Below are positions 45,981 to 54,572 of a stretch of DNA of 64,000 nt, piece by piece. The position numbers were made by a program, and so were the translations under genes. Location of the stretch: the NCBI GenBank assembly GCA_002319795.1, contig DCFU01000046.1, positions 94,037 to 158,036 on the forward strand, read 5' to 3'. Source of the stretch: Megamonas sp. UBA1796 (lineage in GTDB: Bacteria > Bacillota > Negativicutes > Selenomonadales > Selenomonadaceae). A model generated the notes under the pieces. It was not told where the DNA came from and searched no databases. It was given only the letters and a program-made list of their open reading frames with translations. The stretch's first letter is position 1; every line of letters begins with the position of its first letter.

Positions 45981-46199
45981 ATGAATAACTTCGCAACCCG
46001 CTTAAAGGAACTGCGTACACGCAATAAAATAACGCAAAAACAAATTTCTCGGGAAACATCCATTACGGAGCGAGTTTATCAATCCTATGAATATGGCAAA
46101 GTTGTTCCCACTGCCACAACACTCATTACGCTTGCGGACTATTTTGATGTATCGCTTGATTATTTAGTGGGAAGAAGTGAGATAAAAGAACGACGGTAA
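45981..46199 (+). CDS. XRE-family repressor 2 (72 aa)
   Basis: A single compact helix-turn-helix domain (about 5-60, ITQKQISRETSITERVYQSYE) with the tail DYLVGRSEIKERR. AAGGAGG precedes the ATG. It is a paralogue of repressor 3, which has the tail DYLVGKSEIRERR, but the recognition helices differ. Two operator copies lie 35-84 bases upstream. Confidence 0.88.
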   Translation: MNNFATRLKELRTRNKITQKQISRETSITERVYQSYEYGKVVPTATTLITLADYFDVSLDYLVGRSEIKERR

Positions 46200-46251
46200 T
46201 CTGCCTCAATACAAATCCCACATCTCCCCTTGTAGCTGAACAAGCGCTGAT

Positions 46252-46294
46252 TTTTCAGTACTCTGGCTTCGTGCTATAATAATTTAGGAATGCG
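46252..46294 (+). repeat. 43-bp repeat with extended -10 box, copy 2
   Basis: Second copy of the element at 45011-45053, with TGCTATAAT at 46272-46280. It lies between XRE genes 2 and 3. A weaker relative with TGGTATAAT (46770-46778) lies between genes 3 and 4. The rest of the 316-base gap 46200-46515 shows nothing else besides the operator pair of gene 3. Confidence 0.5.
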
Positions 46295-46429
46295 TATATA
46301 TCTTTAGTATCACTACAAAAAAATTATCTTCGTTTTTAACGTCATCACTCCACTCTGAGGTTTATCTTGCCTATAAGGATTTCTTTCATGCGCGAAAAAC
46401 TACCCACACTTACATGATATCTTTTTCTT

Positions 46430-46482
46430 TCACGCAAATTAATTTCGTATATATTTATAATACACGTAAATTATTTACGTGT
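46430..46482. promoter_or_regulatory. Operator pair and promoter of XRE gene 3
   Basis: A 21-base palindrome at 46462-46482 has arms ACACGTAAAT and ATTTACGTGT. A degenerate copy is at 46430-46450 (TCACGCAAATT...). TATAAT at 46456-46461 lies between them, so bound repressor would cover the promoter. Confidence 0.75.
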
Positions 46483-46515
46483 CAACATTGAAATTTAATA
46501 TTAGGAAGTGGTTCT

Positions 46516-46734
46516 ATGGCAACATTTGCAGATCGACTCAAGATATTACGAAGCGACAAAAAACTTACGCAAAAAGAATTTGCAAAAATACTGAATATAA
46601 ATGAACGTTCCTATCAGAACTACGAAATAAATGCCTCAACACCAAATTTCAAACTGCTTCTTTTCATAGCTGATTATTTCGACGTATCACTTGACTATCT
46701 TGTCGGCAAAAGTGAAATTAGGGAACGCAGATAG
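46516..46734 (+). CDS. XRE-family repressor 3 (72 aa)
   Basis: A single Cro/CI-type helix-turn-helix (about 5-60, LTQKEFAKILNINERSYQNYE) with the tail DYLVGKSEIRERR. TAGGAAG precedes the ATG. Its operators (46430-46482) are unlike those of its neighbours, in keeping with a different recognition helix. Confidence 0.88.
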   Translation: MATFADRLKILRSDKKLTQKEFAKILNINERSYQNYEINASTPNFKLLLFIADYFDVSLDYLVGKSEIRERR

Positions 46735-46860
46735 AATTATCTTTTTCTATGTTCCGGTAAGTTATACCATGGTATAATTATTTGATACAGCCAAAATTTG
46801 TCATTTCTTATTTATGTTGCGCATACGAAATTTATCTCTTTCTTCTCATTTTTCTATATT

Positions 46861-46915
46861 GTTCTTAATTAAGAACGTTTTATTTAGTTTTATTATATCG
46901 TTCTTTATTAAGAAC
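46861..46915. promoter_or_regulatory. Operator pair of XRE gene 4
   Basis: GTTCTTAATTAAGAAC at 46861-46876 is a perfect 16-base palindrome. GTTCTTTATTAAGAAC at 46900-46915 is a near-perfect second copy, 39 bases away. TATTAT at 46891-46896 between them is a possible -10 box. Confidence 0.75.
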
Positions 46916-46946
46916 GTCAAGTATTTTTTATATAAGGAGATTTGTT

Positions 46947-47342
46947 ATGAAAAGCTCGTTTCCTTTTTTATTTGCTGATAGATTACAAGCCCTGCGTCAC
47001 ACACACCTGCTTTCTATTTCTAAACTTGCCAAAAACATAGATGTATCAAAAAGTATGATTTCTAATTTTGAAAATCAAGTCACTTTACCCTCTGTTGAAG
47101 TTTTAACAAAACTGTCTAATTATTTTTGTTGTTCTTTGGACTATCTCGTTGGACGCTCTGACAATCCTTATTGGATGGATTACTTACCACAAGCAGAACA
47201 AGCCTTTTTTAATAACCCGGACACCACTCCAGATCTTATCAAAATGTACCAAACTGAAAAAGCTAATGAGCCTCTAGCTCTTGCTCCTGTATCTTTGCGA
47301 AAATTCGAGTCTATGCGTGTTGCCCCTCAAAAAGAGATATAG
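46947..47342 (+). CDS. XRE-family repressor 4 (131 aa)
   Basis: An N-terminal helix-turn-helix (about 9-66, ISKLAKNIDVSKSMISNFE) with the DYLVGRSD tail also seen in repressors 2 and 3, plus an extra region of about 55 residues of unknown role. AAGGAG precedes the ATG. A strong terminator follows the stop. It closes the array of four. Confidence 0.85.
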   Translation: MKSSFPFLFADRLQALRHTHLLSISKLAKNIDVSKSMISNFENQVTLPSVEVLTKLSNYFCCSLDYLVGRSDNPYWMDYLPQAEQAFFNNPDTTPDLIKMYQTEKANEPLALAPVSLRKFESMRVAPQKEI

Positions 47343-47356
47343 TTTTTTTCGGATAT

Positions 47357-47417
47357 AGAAATCAAAAAGGTATAGACTGCGCATATTTCTGCACAATCTA
47401 TACCTTTTTTGATTTCT
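47357..47417. terminator. Long intrinsic terminator after the XRE array
   Basis: A 20-bp stem (47357-47376 with 47397-47417) has one bulged base and contains runs of A and T on either side, so it can act in both directions. Confidence 0.82.
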
Positions 47418-47466
47418 AGCAATGGACGACTATTCAATTATTGAGCCACACAAAACCGCAACTCAC

Positions 47467-47541
47467 TTATTTATGTAAATATTTTTTTACTGCTTCTACG
47501 GGCATCCCCACAGCCTTAACAGCCTCTTCTAATTCGTCCTT
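47467..47541 (-). pseudogene. Remnant of a small DUF3606-like gene
   Basis: On the minus strand the frame reads KDELEEAVKAVGMPVEAVKK, then YLHK and a stop. This is the C-terminal pattern of small DUF3606-type proteins. An in-frame stop lies directly upstream and no start is present, so only the 3' end seems to remain. Confidence 0.4.
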
Positions 47542-47550
47542 AGTTTACAC

Positions 47551-48879
47551 TCACATGTTTAAAAAGGGCGAGATGATTAATAGTACACCTGTAAATATAA
47601 TAAAGAACAGGTATTTTCCTTTGTACTGATTAAGAAATGGAATATTATAGACTAGATAGGCCGGTATCAGACAGCCTATAATTCCAAATATCGGTCCGAC
47701 CCACGATAAAAACTTTAGTACAGGCAAATTCAATACTGCAGATCCCCAAGAGATAAGAATTGCAAATAAAATTGTCCCATAGCCTACGAATTTTTTGTTT
47801 ATATGTTCTTCCAAAATAAATCGTTTTAAAATATTTATAGCTATTCCGAAACATGCATCCTTGAATCCGAGAAATATGCCGAAAAATGCGGTCATAACGG
47901 CAAATATATTCAGAACAAGACTGAGAATTTTCAGTGTATTTCCTTCCATCCCCCGAGCAGCCATAGCTAATGCCGAAATGTTTTGCTGCGAAGCCAACAC
48001 AGCTTGTTCATGCCCCATTGCCAAGTTGAAAGAAATTGCATAAAAAAACACTGTAACAAAAAGGATACCAAATGCTATTTTCATAGCTCGAGTTGCTTTA
48101 TGCTTTGCAACTTCGATTGATTTATTATGTGCCCGATAAGAAATGACCATTGGACTAAGACTTTGCAAAAACAAAATAGAACACAACGTAAATGGCAACA
48201 TGACAATAGTTTCCTTAATAAGGTAGGAAATATTTGGAACAGAACCAAGATTATCGAAATTCCAATATTGAATCATAACAAATCCCAAAATTGCAATAAC
48301 AAATAATTTGGTGAGAACCAATCCCGTTGAAAGCTTAAAAAGAACTTCTTCTCCTCGTGAAGCAAGTGCAACTAAAATACAGATAACAGCCAAACCATAC
48401 AGTGGATTGGTCGAAAGAATTTTATCCGTTAACCCGAAAGAGTAAAGGAAGGATGCACTGTCATTCGTTATAGCTGTTGAATAACTGAACACACCAAGTA
48501 TAATCATGATAAAGTACAGAACCCCAATAAAGAATCCCCAATTTTTTCCCATATACCCAGTAATGATATTAGAATAATCTTCACAATGTGTTGACGCTGC
48601 TAAAGTATTGATAAATAACTTTTGAAACATATAAAGAGCAGGATAGGCAATTACAGCCGATAACAGAAATACCCACAACCCAACAAGTCCTACCTGAACC
48701 GGCAAAAAAACAATGCCTGAACCGATTGCCATACCAATACTCATGATAATCCAGCCCCAATCGGTACTATCAAATTTGATGGCCGTATTCCATTCTTCTG
48801 GTGTCATTCCAGCTTTTTCTGCATGCGTTTTCTTGTGTACCAAAAATTGTTCGTTATTTAACGTACTATTTTCTGCCAT
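47551..48879 (-). CDS. Serine/threonine-type amino acid permease (HAAAP family)
   Basis: The 442-residue protein has about eleven membrane segments; the first shows GWIIMSIGMAIGSGIVFLP, as in SdaC-like carriers. TAGGAGGA precedes the ATG. It lies 15 nt after the PatB-type lyase gene, so the pair probably imports and degrades a serine-like or sulfur amino acid. Confidence 0.85.
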   Translation of the reverse strand: MAENSTLNNEQFLVHKKTHAEKAGMTPEEWNTAIKFDSTDWGWIIMSIGMAIGSGIVFLPVQVGLVGLWVFLLSAVIAYPALYMFQKLFINTLAASTHCEDYSNIITGYMGKNWGFFIGVLYFIMIILGVFSYSTAITNDSASFLYSFGLTDKILSTNPLYGLAVICILVALASRGEEVLFKLSTGLVLTKLFVIAILGFVMIQYWNFDNLGSVPNISYLIKETIVMLPFTLCSILFLQSLSPMVISYRAHNKSIEVAKHKATRAMKIAFGILFVTVFFYAISFNLAMGHEQAVLASQQNISALAMAARGMEGNTLKILSLVLNIFAVMTAFFGIFLGFKDACFGIAINILKRFILEEHINKKFVGYGTILFAILISWGSAVLNLPVLKFLSWVGPIFGIIGCLIPAYLVYNIPFLNQYKGKYLFFIIFTGVLLIISPFLNM

Positions 48880-48894
48880 AGCGATATCCTCCTA

Positions 48895-50121
48895 TTATTT
48901 AGATATACGTGTAGCTGCATGTCGTTGAATTGCTTCATAGATACGGTTCATACCTTCAATGATAGTTCTGCGTGGCATTGCCAAGTTTAACCGAATAAAT
49001 CCTTTTGCATTGCCAACAAAAAGAGTATCGCCACCTTCAAGAAGCACACCTGCTTCATTAGCAAAAAAGGCCGGAATATCATCCACATCACTTAAATACG
49101 GATTCATATCCACCCAGGCTAAATAAGTTGCTGCAGGTACTTTAAAAGTGATTTTAGGCAATTTTTTCGTTAAAAAACCAGAAACATACTTAAAGTTTTC
49201 ATCCAGATATATGCGTAACTCCTGCAACCATTCTCCGCAATAATCATAAGCAGCTTTATGTGCTACCAAAGACAAAGGATTTATATCACCAACATTTTTA
49301 TCGCGAGACTTAAAAACTTCACGTAATGCGGAATCACGAATAATAATATTGGAAAACATGAGTCCTGCCATATTAAAAGTTTTGCTAGCCGACATACAAG
49401 TAATAAGTTTTTTATAATTTTTCATAATCTTTGCCATAGGCGTATGTACTTCGCCAGCACGAATGAGATCGCAATGAATTTCGTCACTAATAATCCAAAG
49501 ATTATTTTGTTCCACTATATCGGCCACACACTGCAGCTCTTCTTTCTTCCAAACACGCCCAGACGGATTATGCGGATTGCACCAAATAAGGAGTTTTGTC
49601 TTAGGATCTGCTGCTTTCTTTGCCAAATCATCAAAATCGATACTAAAATACCCCTCCTCAATTTTTAAGGGACTACATACCAGTTCTTTGTGCGTATAAT
49701 CCGAAGCATGCTTAAAAAAACCATAAGACGGTGTTGTAATCAGAACCTTTTCATCCAAAGCCACCAAATCTTCAACTAGTTCATAGAGAGCCGGAATAAC
49801 ACCTGTCGAAAATGTCAACTCTTCTTGTGGAAAATTCCAATCATACATTTTTTTACACCATGTGGTCAACGATTTGTAATATTCCTCATCACCAATGACT
49901 GTATAGCCAAATATCCGGCGATCAATACGCCTCTTGATTGCTTCACAAATCTCTGAAGGCGTTGCAAATTCCATATCAGCTACCCACATACGAACAAATT
50001 CTTCATCCTTAAACGAAAATTTCTTTTCAGGACCTGCATGAAAGATGTACCCTCTAAAACCATCGGTATTTAGAGCATTCGTTCCTCTTCTGTCAATAAT
50101 TTCATCAAAATTATAATGCAT
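48895..50121 (-). CDS. PatB/MalY-type PLP enzyme (C-S lyase/aminotransferase)
   Basis: The 408-residue fold-type I enzyme has the PLP Lys in SASKTFNMAGL, NPHNPSGRVW and the DEIHCDL strand. Members cleave cystathionine or cysteine to release pyruvate or homocysteine, ammonia and sulfide; some also regulate genes. GAGGAGG precedes the ATG. Operon with the serine-type permease, with a divergent XRE regulator 220 nt away. Confidence 0.88.
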   Translation of the reverse strand: MHYNFDEIIDRRGTNALNTDGFRGYIFHAGPEKKFSFKDEEFVRMWVADMEFATPSEICEAIKRRIDRRIFGYTVIGDEEYYKSLTTWCKKMYDWNFPQEELTFSTGVIPALYELVEDLVALDEKVLITTPSYGFFKHASDYTHKELVCSPLKIEEGYFSIDFDDLAKKAADPKTKLLIWCNPHNPSGRVWKKEELQCVADIVEQNNLWIISDEIHCDLIRAGEVHTPMAKIMKNYKKLITCMSASKTFNMAGLMFSNIIIRDSALREVFKSRDKNVGDINPLSLVAHKAAYDYCGEWLQELRIYLDENFKYVSGFLTKKLPKITFKVPAATYLAWVDMNPYLSDVDDIPAFFANEAGVLLEGGDTLFVGNAKGFIRLNLAMPRRTIIEGMNRIYEAIQRHAATRISK

Positions 50122-50214
50122 TCTTTTTCCTCCTCAACTAAGTTCCCCGGGGCAATACAAATTTGTTATACAAAGAATATCAAATTTGTTATTACTCGTC
50201 AAAACAGCTATTTT

Positions 50215-50261
50215 CTATTTTAATGAAACAAATATAAGCAATGTGTTTCATTAAAGTAGAA
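50215..50261. promoter_or_regulatory. Inverted repeat between the lyase operon and its XRE regulator
   Basis: TCTATTTTAATGAAAC (50215-50230) and GTTTCATTAAAGTAGA (50246-50261) are 16-base arms with one mismatch, 15 bases apart. CAAATTTGTTAT occurs twice nearby (about 50158 and 50182). Likely operator region for the XRE protein. Confidence 0.65.
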
Positions 50262-50341
50262 ATCAACTTCTTTTTATGATATAATTTAAAAATAATATTG
50301 TTTTAGAAATTTTAGTATATTTAGGAGAAACAAATATAGCT

Positions 50342-51052
50342 ATGTCAAAAATTACTGAGGAAATAGGGGTAAAGATCAAAATTTTTCGTAAGAGGAATCA
50401 CATGACAATCCAATCTTTAGCTACCGCAATCTATAAGAGTAAGGCAACCGTTTCGAAGTATGAACGGGGCGAAATTTCAATAGACATATCAACCTTATAT
50501 GATATTGCTAATGCACTGAAGATAGAGGTTAACCAACTTTTATATCATGAGTCCTTGAAAACTACAGACCAAAGTTCATATGCAGTCCCAACTTTTTTCA
50601 GAAATTTATCTCAATTGTACTGTTATTACTATGATGGACGAAACAATCAAGTCACGGTTAGTGTCATAGATATTTTATGCAAACAAGCAGATGACAGTTA
50701 TAATGTAAGAATGTACATGAACTGCAAAAACTATGATAGTTATCAAAATTGTGAAAATACTTATGATGGTTATATGAAGCATTACGATGTTATGACCAAT
50801 CTAATACTCCAGCACCAGGATACCCCTGTAGAACTCTATATGATTAATATTTTGGCCCCATTTCTTGATTCCTCATATAAATGGGCGATGGGAAAAGGTG
50901 TTTCTACAAGACCGTTTATGCCTGTTGCTAGCAAACTCTTGATTGCTAAAAAACGTGTTCAAATAACAGCAGATTTTGAAAAAACTCTTCACATTTCCAA
51001 AGAAGACATACGGCTATTAAAACAATATAACATGTTTTCCGTTACTGGATAG
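50342..51052 (+). CDS. XRE-family regulator with C-terminal sensor region (236 aa)
   Basis: An N-terminal helix-turn-helix (about 9-65, MTIQSLATAIYKSKATVSKYE) is followed by about 165 residues rich in Tyr and Asn, perhaps a ligand-binding domain. It is divergent from the PatB/permease operon and probably controls it. It is a separate type from the four small repressors upstream. Confidence 0.82.
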   Translation: MSKITEEIGVKIKIFRKRNHMTIQSLATAIYKSKATVSKYERGEISIDISTLYDIANALKIEVNQLLYHESLKTTDQSSYAVPTFFRNLSQLYCYYYDGRNNQVTVSVIDILCKQADDSYNVRMYMNCKNYDSYQNCENTYDGYMKHYDVMTNLILQHQDTPVELYMINILAPFLDSSYKWAMGKGVSTRPFMPVASKLLIAKKRVQITADFEKTLHISKEDIRLLKQYNMFSVTG

Positions 51053-51449
51053 CCTATGAATAATAATCTATATCGAAGGGATTGTCACCTGCAGTGATAT
51101 TTCCACTTTGATGTCAACTCCATTTATATGAATAAAACTCCTCCCTGTTATTTTTTATGCGGTTGTCTGTACCTAGATTTATTGTAACAGGGAATTTTTT
51201 TCGACTAAAATCAAACCATTGATTCCACTAGCTAAGCCGGTGGAGTTTATTCCGGACAGTTAAGAAAACCTCCCTAGCAAGCTTTATGCCATTATCTCAT
51301 AAAGCTTGCTAGGGAGGTATCCGTCAGAATATTATGCGCTTACTGTGCAGTTTGTATTACTGTAACCGCAAAATAATACGGTGTATTTAATCGAGTCCTC
51401 CCTTGTGAGATAATGTGTTATCGATGAAAAAAGTCAAAAGACATGACAC
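51053..51449. other. Gene-free region with a long inverted repeat
   Basis: No gene is recognised here. A perfect 21-bp inverted repeat lies at 51268-51288 and 51298-51318 with a 9-base loop. GTAACCGC near 51361 resembles the GTAA-type ends of IS66 elements, but this is weak. Confidence 0.4.
51268..51318 (-). terminator. Perfect 21-bp inverted repeat, possible terminator
   Basis: Arms beginning ACCTCCCTAGC and ending GCTAGGGAGGT pair over 21 bp. On the minus strand TTTTCTT follows, so it could end a minus-strand transcript; no such gene is visible, so it could also be the end of a lost element. Confidence 0.45.
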
Positions 51450-51499
51450 AAAAAGCCTCTCCTGAAATCTAAGTGCTTAGTTTTCAGGAGAGGCTTTTT
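51450..51499. terminator. Bidirectional terminator next to the IS66 remnant
   Basis: An 18-bp perfect stem (51450-51467 with 51482-51499), with AAAAAGCC on one side and GGCTTTTT on the other. Confidence 0.8.
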
Positions 51500-51500
51500 C

Positions 51501-51875
51501 GTGAACCAAATCCAGCACAGCATTAAGCAATAAAAAAAGATTGTCCTCGACCAGCAGGCTAGGATTTCGGAAGCTTCCTACTATCGGCAACATACCATCA
51601 ATGCTAGTACCTTCTACTGCTGGGCTTCGCAAAATCTAGGAAGCCATCATGACCAAGCATCCTCCTGTAGGTCGAGTGAATCTTCCAGTATCGAAACGCC
51701 ATTTGCTTTTTTTCCGCAACTGCTGTCACAGTCAGGAATCCTCAAAAGGAGATTCCTGTGAATACTCTCCTACATTACGGTCCGGTTACCCTTGAAATCA
51801 CAGAGCAGACTTCCCCAGAAGTTCTTCGACAAACAAACGCTTCATGTTCTTCAGGATGTGCTTTCTACATGCTAG
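51501..51875 (+). pseudogene. Broken IS66-family tnpA remnant
   Basis: The reading needs frame changes and contains stops, but pieces match the small accessory protein of IS66 elements: an N-terminal part with RISEASYYRQ and STFYCW, and a C-terminal part LLHYGPVTLEITEQTSPEVL. The stop overlaps the ATG of the next remnant (ATGCTAG), as in intact IS66 elements. Confidence 0.65.
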
Positions 51876-52000
51876 TCCGTTAGATTTCTGCGGATCATAT
51901 CTATCTGGCCTGTGAGCATACCGACATTCACAAGTTCATAGATGGCCTTGGCGGCATTGTATCCTCGCATTTCAAGACAGATCCGCACCCCCGTCTTTAA
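51869..52000 (+). pseudogene. Broken IS66-family tnpB remnant (N-terminal piece)
   Basis: ADHIYLACEHTDIHKFIDGL followed by GGIVSSHFKTDP matches the start of IS66 TnpB (ADxVYLACGxTDMRKSIDGLAAIV pattern). A stop codon near the beginning and a stop after about 42 codons show it is truncated and dead. No tnpC is present. Confidence 0.75.
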
Positions 52001-52003
52001 AAA

Positions 52004-52357
52004 TTAAAGTTGATTGAGAAACTTCCCCTTGTAAAAATTCTCATTTCCAAGTTTCTTTGCCGTCAGCCTAAACATAACACAGCCATCTGGACATACAATG
52101 TCCTTGCTATATTTTCCATTTCCACCGATGTTCTCTAAATCTCCACCACTTCTGACCGCTTCCATGATTGGGAACATAATCAGCATTACTTTGGAGCAAA
52201 TACCCTGCCCATCTTTATTTACAGGACAGCCATAGGTGCAGGTGTACTTATCTCCGATTTCTTCACCGTTTCTGCAATAGTGCTCTGTGTGGTCGCCACG
52301 AAGAAACCCTGTTACCTCAATTTCCCATTCGTATTCCTCATCATACCATTTTTTCAT
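52004..52357 (-). CDS. Small Cys-rich protein (TIGR04076-like)
   Basis: The 117-residue protein has Cys residues in YTCTYGCPV, GICSKVM and IVCPDGCVMFRL. This resembles small conserved TIGR04076-type proteins of unknown role, perhaps metal-binding. GGAGGT precedes the ATG. It directly abuts the IS66 remnant and may have been spared by the insertion. Confidence 0.65.
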   Translation of the reverse strand: MKKWYDEEYEWEIEVTGFLRGDHTEHYCRNGEEIGDKYTCTYGCPVNKDGQGICSKVMLIMFPIMEAVRSGGDLENIGGNGKYSKDIVCPDGCVMFRLTAKKLGNENFYKGKFLNQL

Positions 52358-52730
52358 ACTTAACCTCCAAATTCAAACTTGCCATTCTGTTGTATTATAT
52401 AAATAATCTAATTGTACTCTATCCTTCCTACATCTAACATTTTACTCGACATATTCGCCATATCTTGCGCTTTAATCATATAAGTTCACACCACCAATAA
52501 TGTTACACAATTTCCACGTAACTTGCTGCTTTTTAAATATAATGACAAGCTTCGCTCAAAGTCAAGCGATAAAAATTAATTATCTTGCATCCGGTCTGAA
52601 AATATATTTCCAATGTGTCGTTAACCTTACTCCAACCAATATGACAGCATTGGTCAGCCCCTTTTAGCACAGTATTGGACACGGCTAAATACAACAATTA
52701 AACAGGCTCTCATGCCGAGCAAACTAACGA
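52358..52730. other. Gene-free A+T-rich region
   Basis: About 370 bases upstream of the Cys-rich gene. I see no gene, repeat or recognisable site beyond the likely promoter of that gene. Confidence 0.4.
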
Positions 52731-52770
52731 ATAAGAACGAGCCCTGCATAATCACAGGGCTCGTTCTTAT
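52731..52770. terminator. Perfect 16-bp hairpin downstream of the ascorbate-type PTS
   Basis: ATAAGAACGAGCCCTG pairs with CAGGGCTCGTTCTTAT around an 8-base loop. It lies 64 nt after the IIC stop. There is no clear T-run on the minus strand, so termination is probable rather than certain. Confidence 0.55.
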
Positions 52771-52833
52771 GTTATCTCTCCGCAACATAATTTTTCAGTT
52801 GATACTGTTGTTCTTAAACGTGCCAGGAATGAA

Positions 52834-54189
52834 TTATTGTTCTGCCGAAGATTTCCCCATCAATTTACTCGTAAGAATTACCAAGATGAAGAATGCAAGG
52901 ATGCCTGTGACTAAGGCAGTTTGCCCCAGTGTACCAAGGTTACCAAGTATGATTCCAGGTATCAGATAATCCGTATCGGCAAAGGTGGAACTTGCCAAAC
53001 TCATATTTCCCAGGACTGGCAATATGAGTAATGGCAACCAGCTGATCAGAAGACTGTTGACGATGGTACCAATGATAGCACCACGGCGGCCACCTTTTGC
53101 GTTACCATAAATAGCAGCTGCAGCACCACAGAAGAAGTGTCCCACTACCCCAGGGATAATAACAACTGTGTGCATGGCTACCATAACAAACATCGAGAGT
53201 GTGCCAACAATAAAGCTAACGAAGAAACCAAGTAAAACCGCATTAGGCGCATATGGGAATATGATAGGAACATCGAGTGCAGGTTTTGAGTTGGGAACAA
53301 GCTTCATGGCAATTCCCTGAAAGGCAGGAACGATTTCAGCCAAGATCATACGAACGCCTTGAAGAACTACAGCAAAACCAGCAGCGAAAGTACCTGCCTG
53401 TACGATAGCGAATACCAAATAATTGGAACCGTGACTCAATTGGGATTCTACGAAGGATTGACCAGTCAAAAGTGCTAAGATTAAATAAACAACCGCCATA
53501 ACGATTGTGATAGAGACTATAGAGTCTCGTAAAAAAGAGAGACTTTTCGGTACGTTTATATCTTCGGTGCTGTGTTCTTTATTTCCAAAATGTTCACCGA
53601 ACCAGCCAGAGAGTGCGTAGCCTATATTTCCCGTATGGCCCATAGCTACAGCGTCTCCACCAGTGATGACACGCATATATGGCTGGCAGAGGGCTGGTGT
53701 AACGGTTAGAAGCGTGCCTTCGAATATACCGCCTAACAGAACAGTTTCAATGCCGGTACCCATGCCTGCTGATACAAGTATGACGGCTGTCAAACAGGAA
53801 ACATACAGCATTGCCTGACCTGTCAGGAATATGTATTTGAAATGTGTAAATCTTGCCAAGAGAATGTTTACTATCATACCAACGAACATGATTAATGCCG
53901 TTAGCGAACCGTATTGTACCAGCGCAATGGCAACAACAGCTTCATTGCTAGGAACTACGCCTTGCACATTCAGGGCAAATTGAAACATTTTGGCAAATGG
54001 GTCCAAGGAATTGCAAAGAATACCGGCTCCTCCGGTCAAAATCAGAAAACCAGCAAAGGTTTTTATGCCTCCCTGGATCACAGCGGTTCCTTTCTTTTTC
54101 TGCAACAGCAATCCCAGTACGGCCAACAGACCAACAAGTAATGCCGGCGTCTGGACGACACTTATGAATAAATTTTGAATATATTCCAT
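52834..54189 (-). CDS. PTS ascorbate-family IIC membrane subunit
   Basis: The 451-residue protein has about eleven membrane segments and the UlaA/SgaT pattern: an N-terminal LLGLLLQKK region, GGDAVAMGHTGNIGYALSG, and PYAPNAVLLGF. The family imports and phosphorylates L-ascorbate or related acids. TAGGAGGA precedes the ATG. The other two PTS subunits lie directly upstream, but no ascorbate-catabolic enzymes are nearby. Confidence 0.9.
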   Translation of the reverse strand: MEYIQNLFISVVQTPALLVGLLAVLGLLLQKKKGTAVIQGGIKTFAGFLILTGGAGILCNSLDPFAKMFQFALNVQGVVPSNEAVVAIALVQYGSLTALIMFVGMIVNILLARFTHFKYIFLTGQAMLYVSCLTAVILVSAGMGTGIETVLLGGIFEGTLLTVTPALCQPYMRVITGGDAVAMGHTGNIGYALSGWFGEHFGNKEHSTEDINVPKSLSFLRDSIVSITIVMAVVYLILALLTGQSFVESQLSHGSNYLVFAIVQAGTFAAGFAVVLQGVRMILAEIVPAFQGIAMKLVPNSKPALDVPIIFPYAPNAVLLGFFVSFIVGTLSMFVMVAMHTVVIIPGVVGHFFCGAAAAIYGNAKGGRRGAIIGTIVNSLLISWLPLLILPVLGNMSLASSTFADTDYLIPGIILGNLGTLGQTALVTGILAFFILVILTSKLMGKSSAEQ

Positions 54190-54241
54190 ATTTTCCTCCT
54201 AATAGTAAAATAGTTATAAAAAATGTTTTTGTTGTCCAAAA

Positions 54242-54538
54242 TCAATCGTGTGAAATACTTTCATTGTCAAGAATTTTGTATACTGCAGCTTGGATTTCAT
54301 TTTTGTCAATCAGGCTTTTGAGTAAAATTACGCGTTCTTTGGGGAGACTTGATACAGCTTCACCGAGCGTTGCATCCACAAAGAAGTAATCGGCGAGATC
54401 TGCTGTTGTACTTCCTACATCGGAATGATCAATCGTTATTTCTTCCGTTACATTTGCTTCATTCAAAATATTTTGGATATTCATTTGAACCATGAAGCTG
54501 CTGCCTAAACCTGATTGACAAATACATAAAAATTTCAT
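54242..54538 (-). CDS. PTS ascorbate-family IIB subunit
   Basis: The 98-residue domain carries the phospho-accepting Cys in CICQSGLGSSFM, the UlaB pattern. The ATG at 54538 follows AGGAGG; the longer frame adds 23 unlikely residues. It lies between IIA (34 nt upstream) and IIC (52 nt downstream). Confidence 0.9.
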   Translation of the reverse strand: MKFLCICQSGLGSSFMVQMNIQNILNEANVTEEITIDHSDVGSTTADLADYFFVDATLGEAVSSLPKERVILLKSLIDKNEIQAAVYKILDNESISHD

Positions 54539-54572
54539 AATATGTCCTCCTTTAATATAAATACATGTAATA

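Noticed and set aside
45479..47342. Considered as antitoxin genes of toxin-antitoxin modules
   Set aside because: No toxin-like partner gene lies next to any of the four; spaces between them carry operators only.
51268..51318. Considered as ends of a complete insertion sequence
   Set aside because: The arms are adjacent to each other (9-base loop), so they form a hairpin rather than flanking an element.
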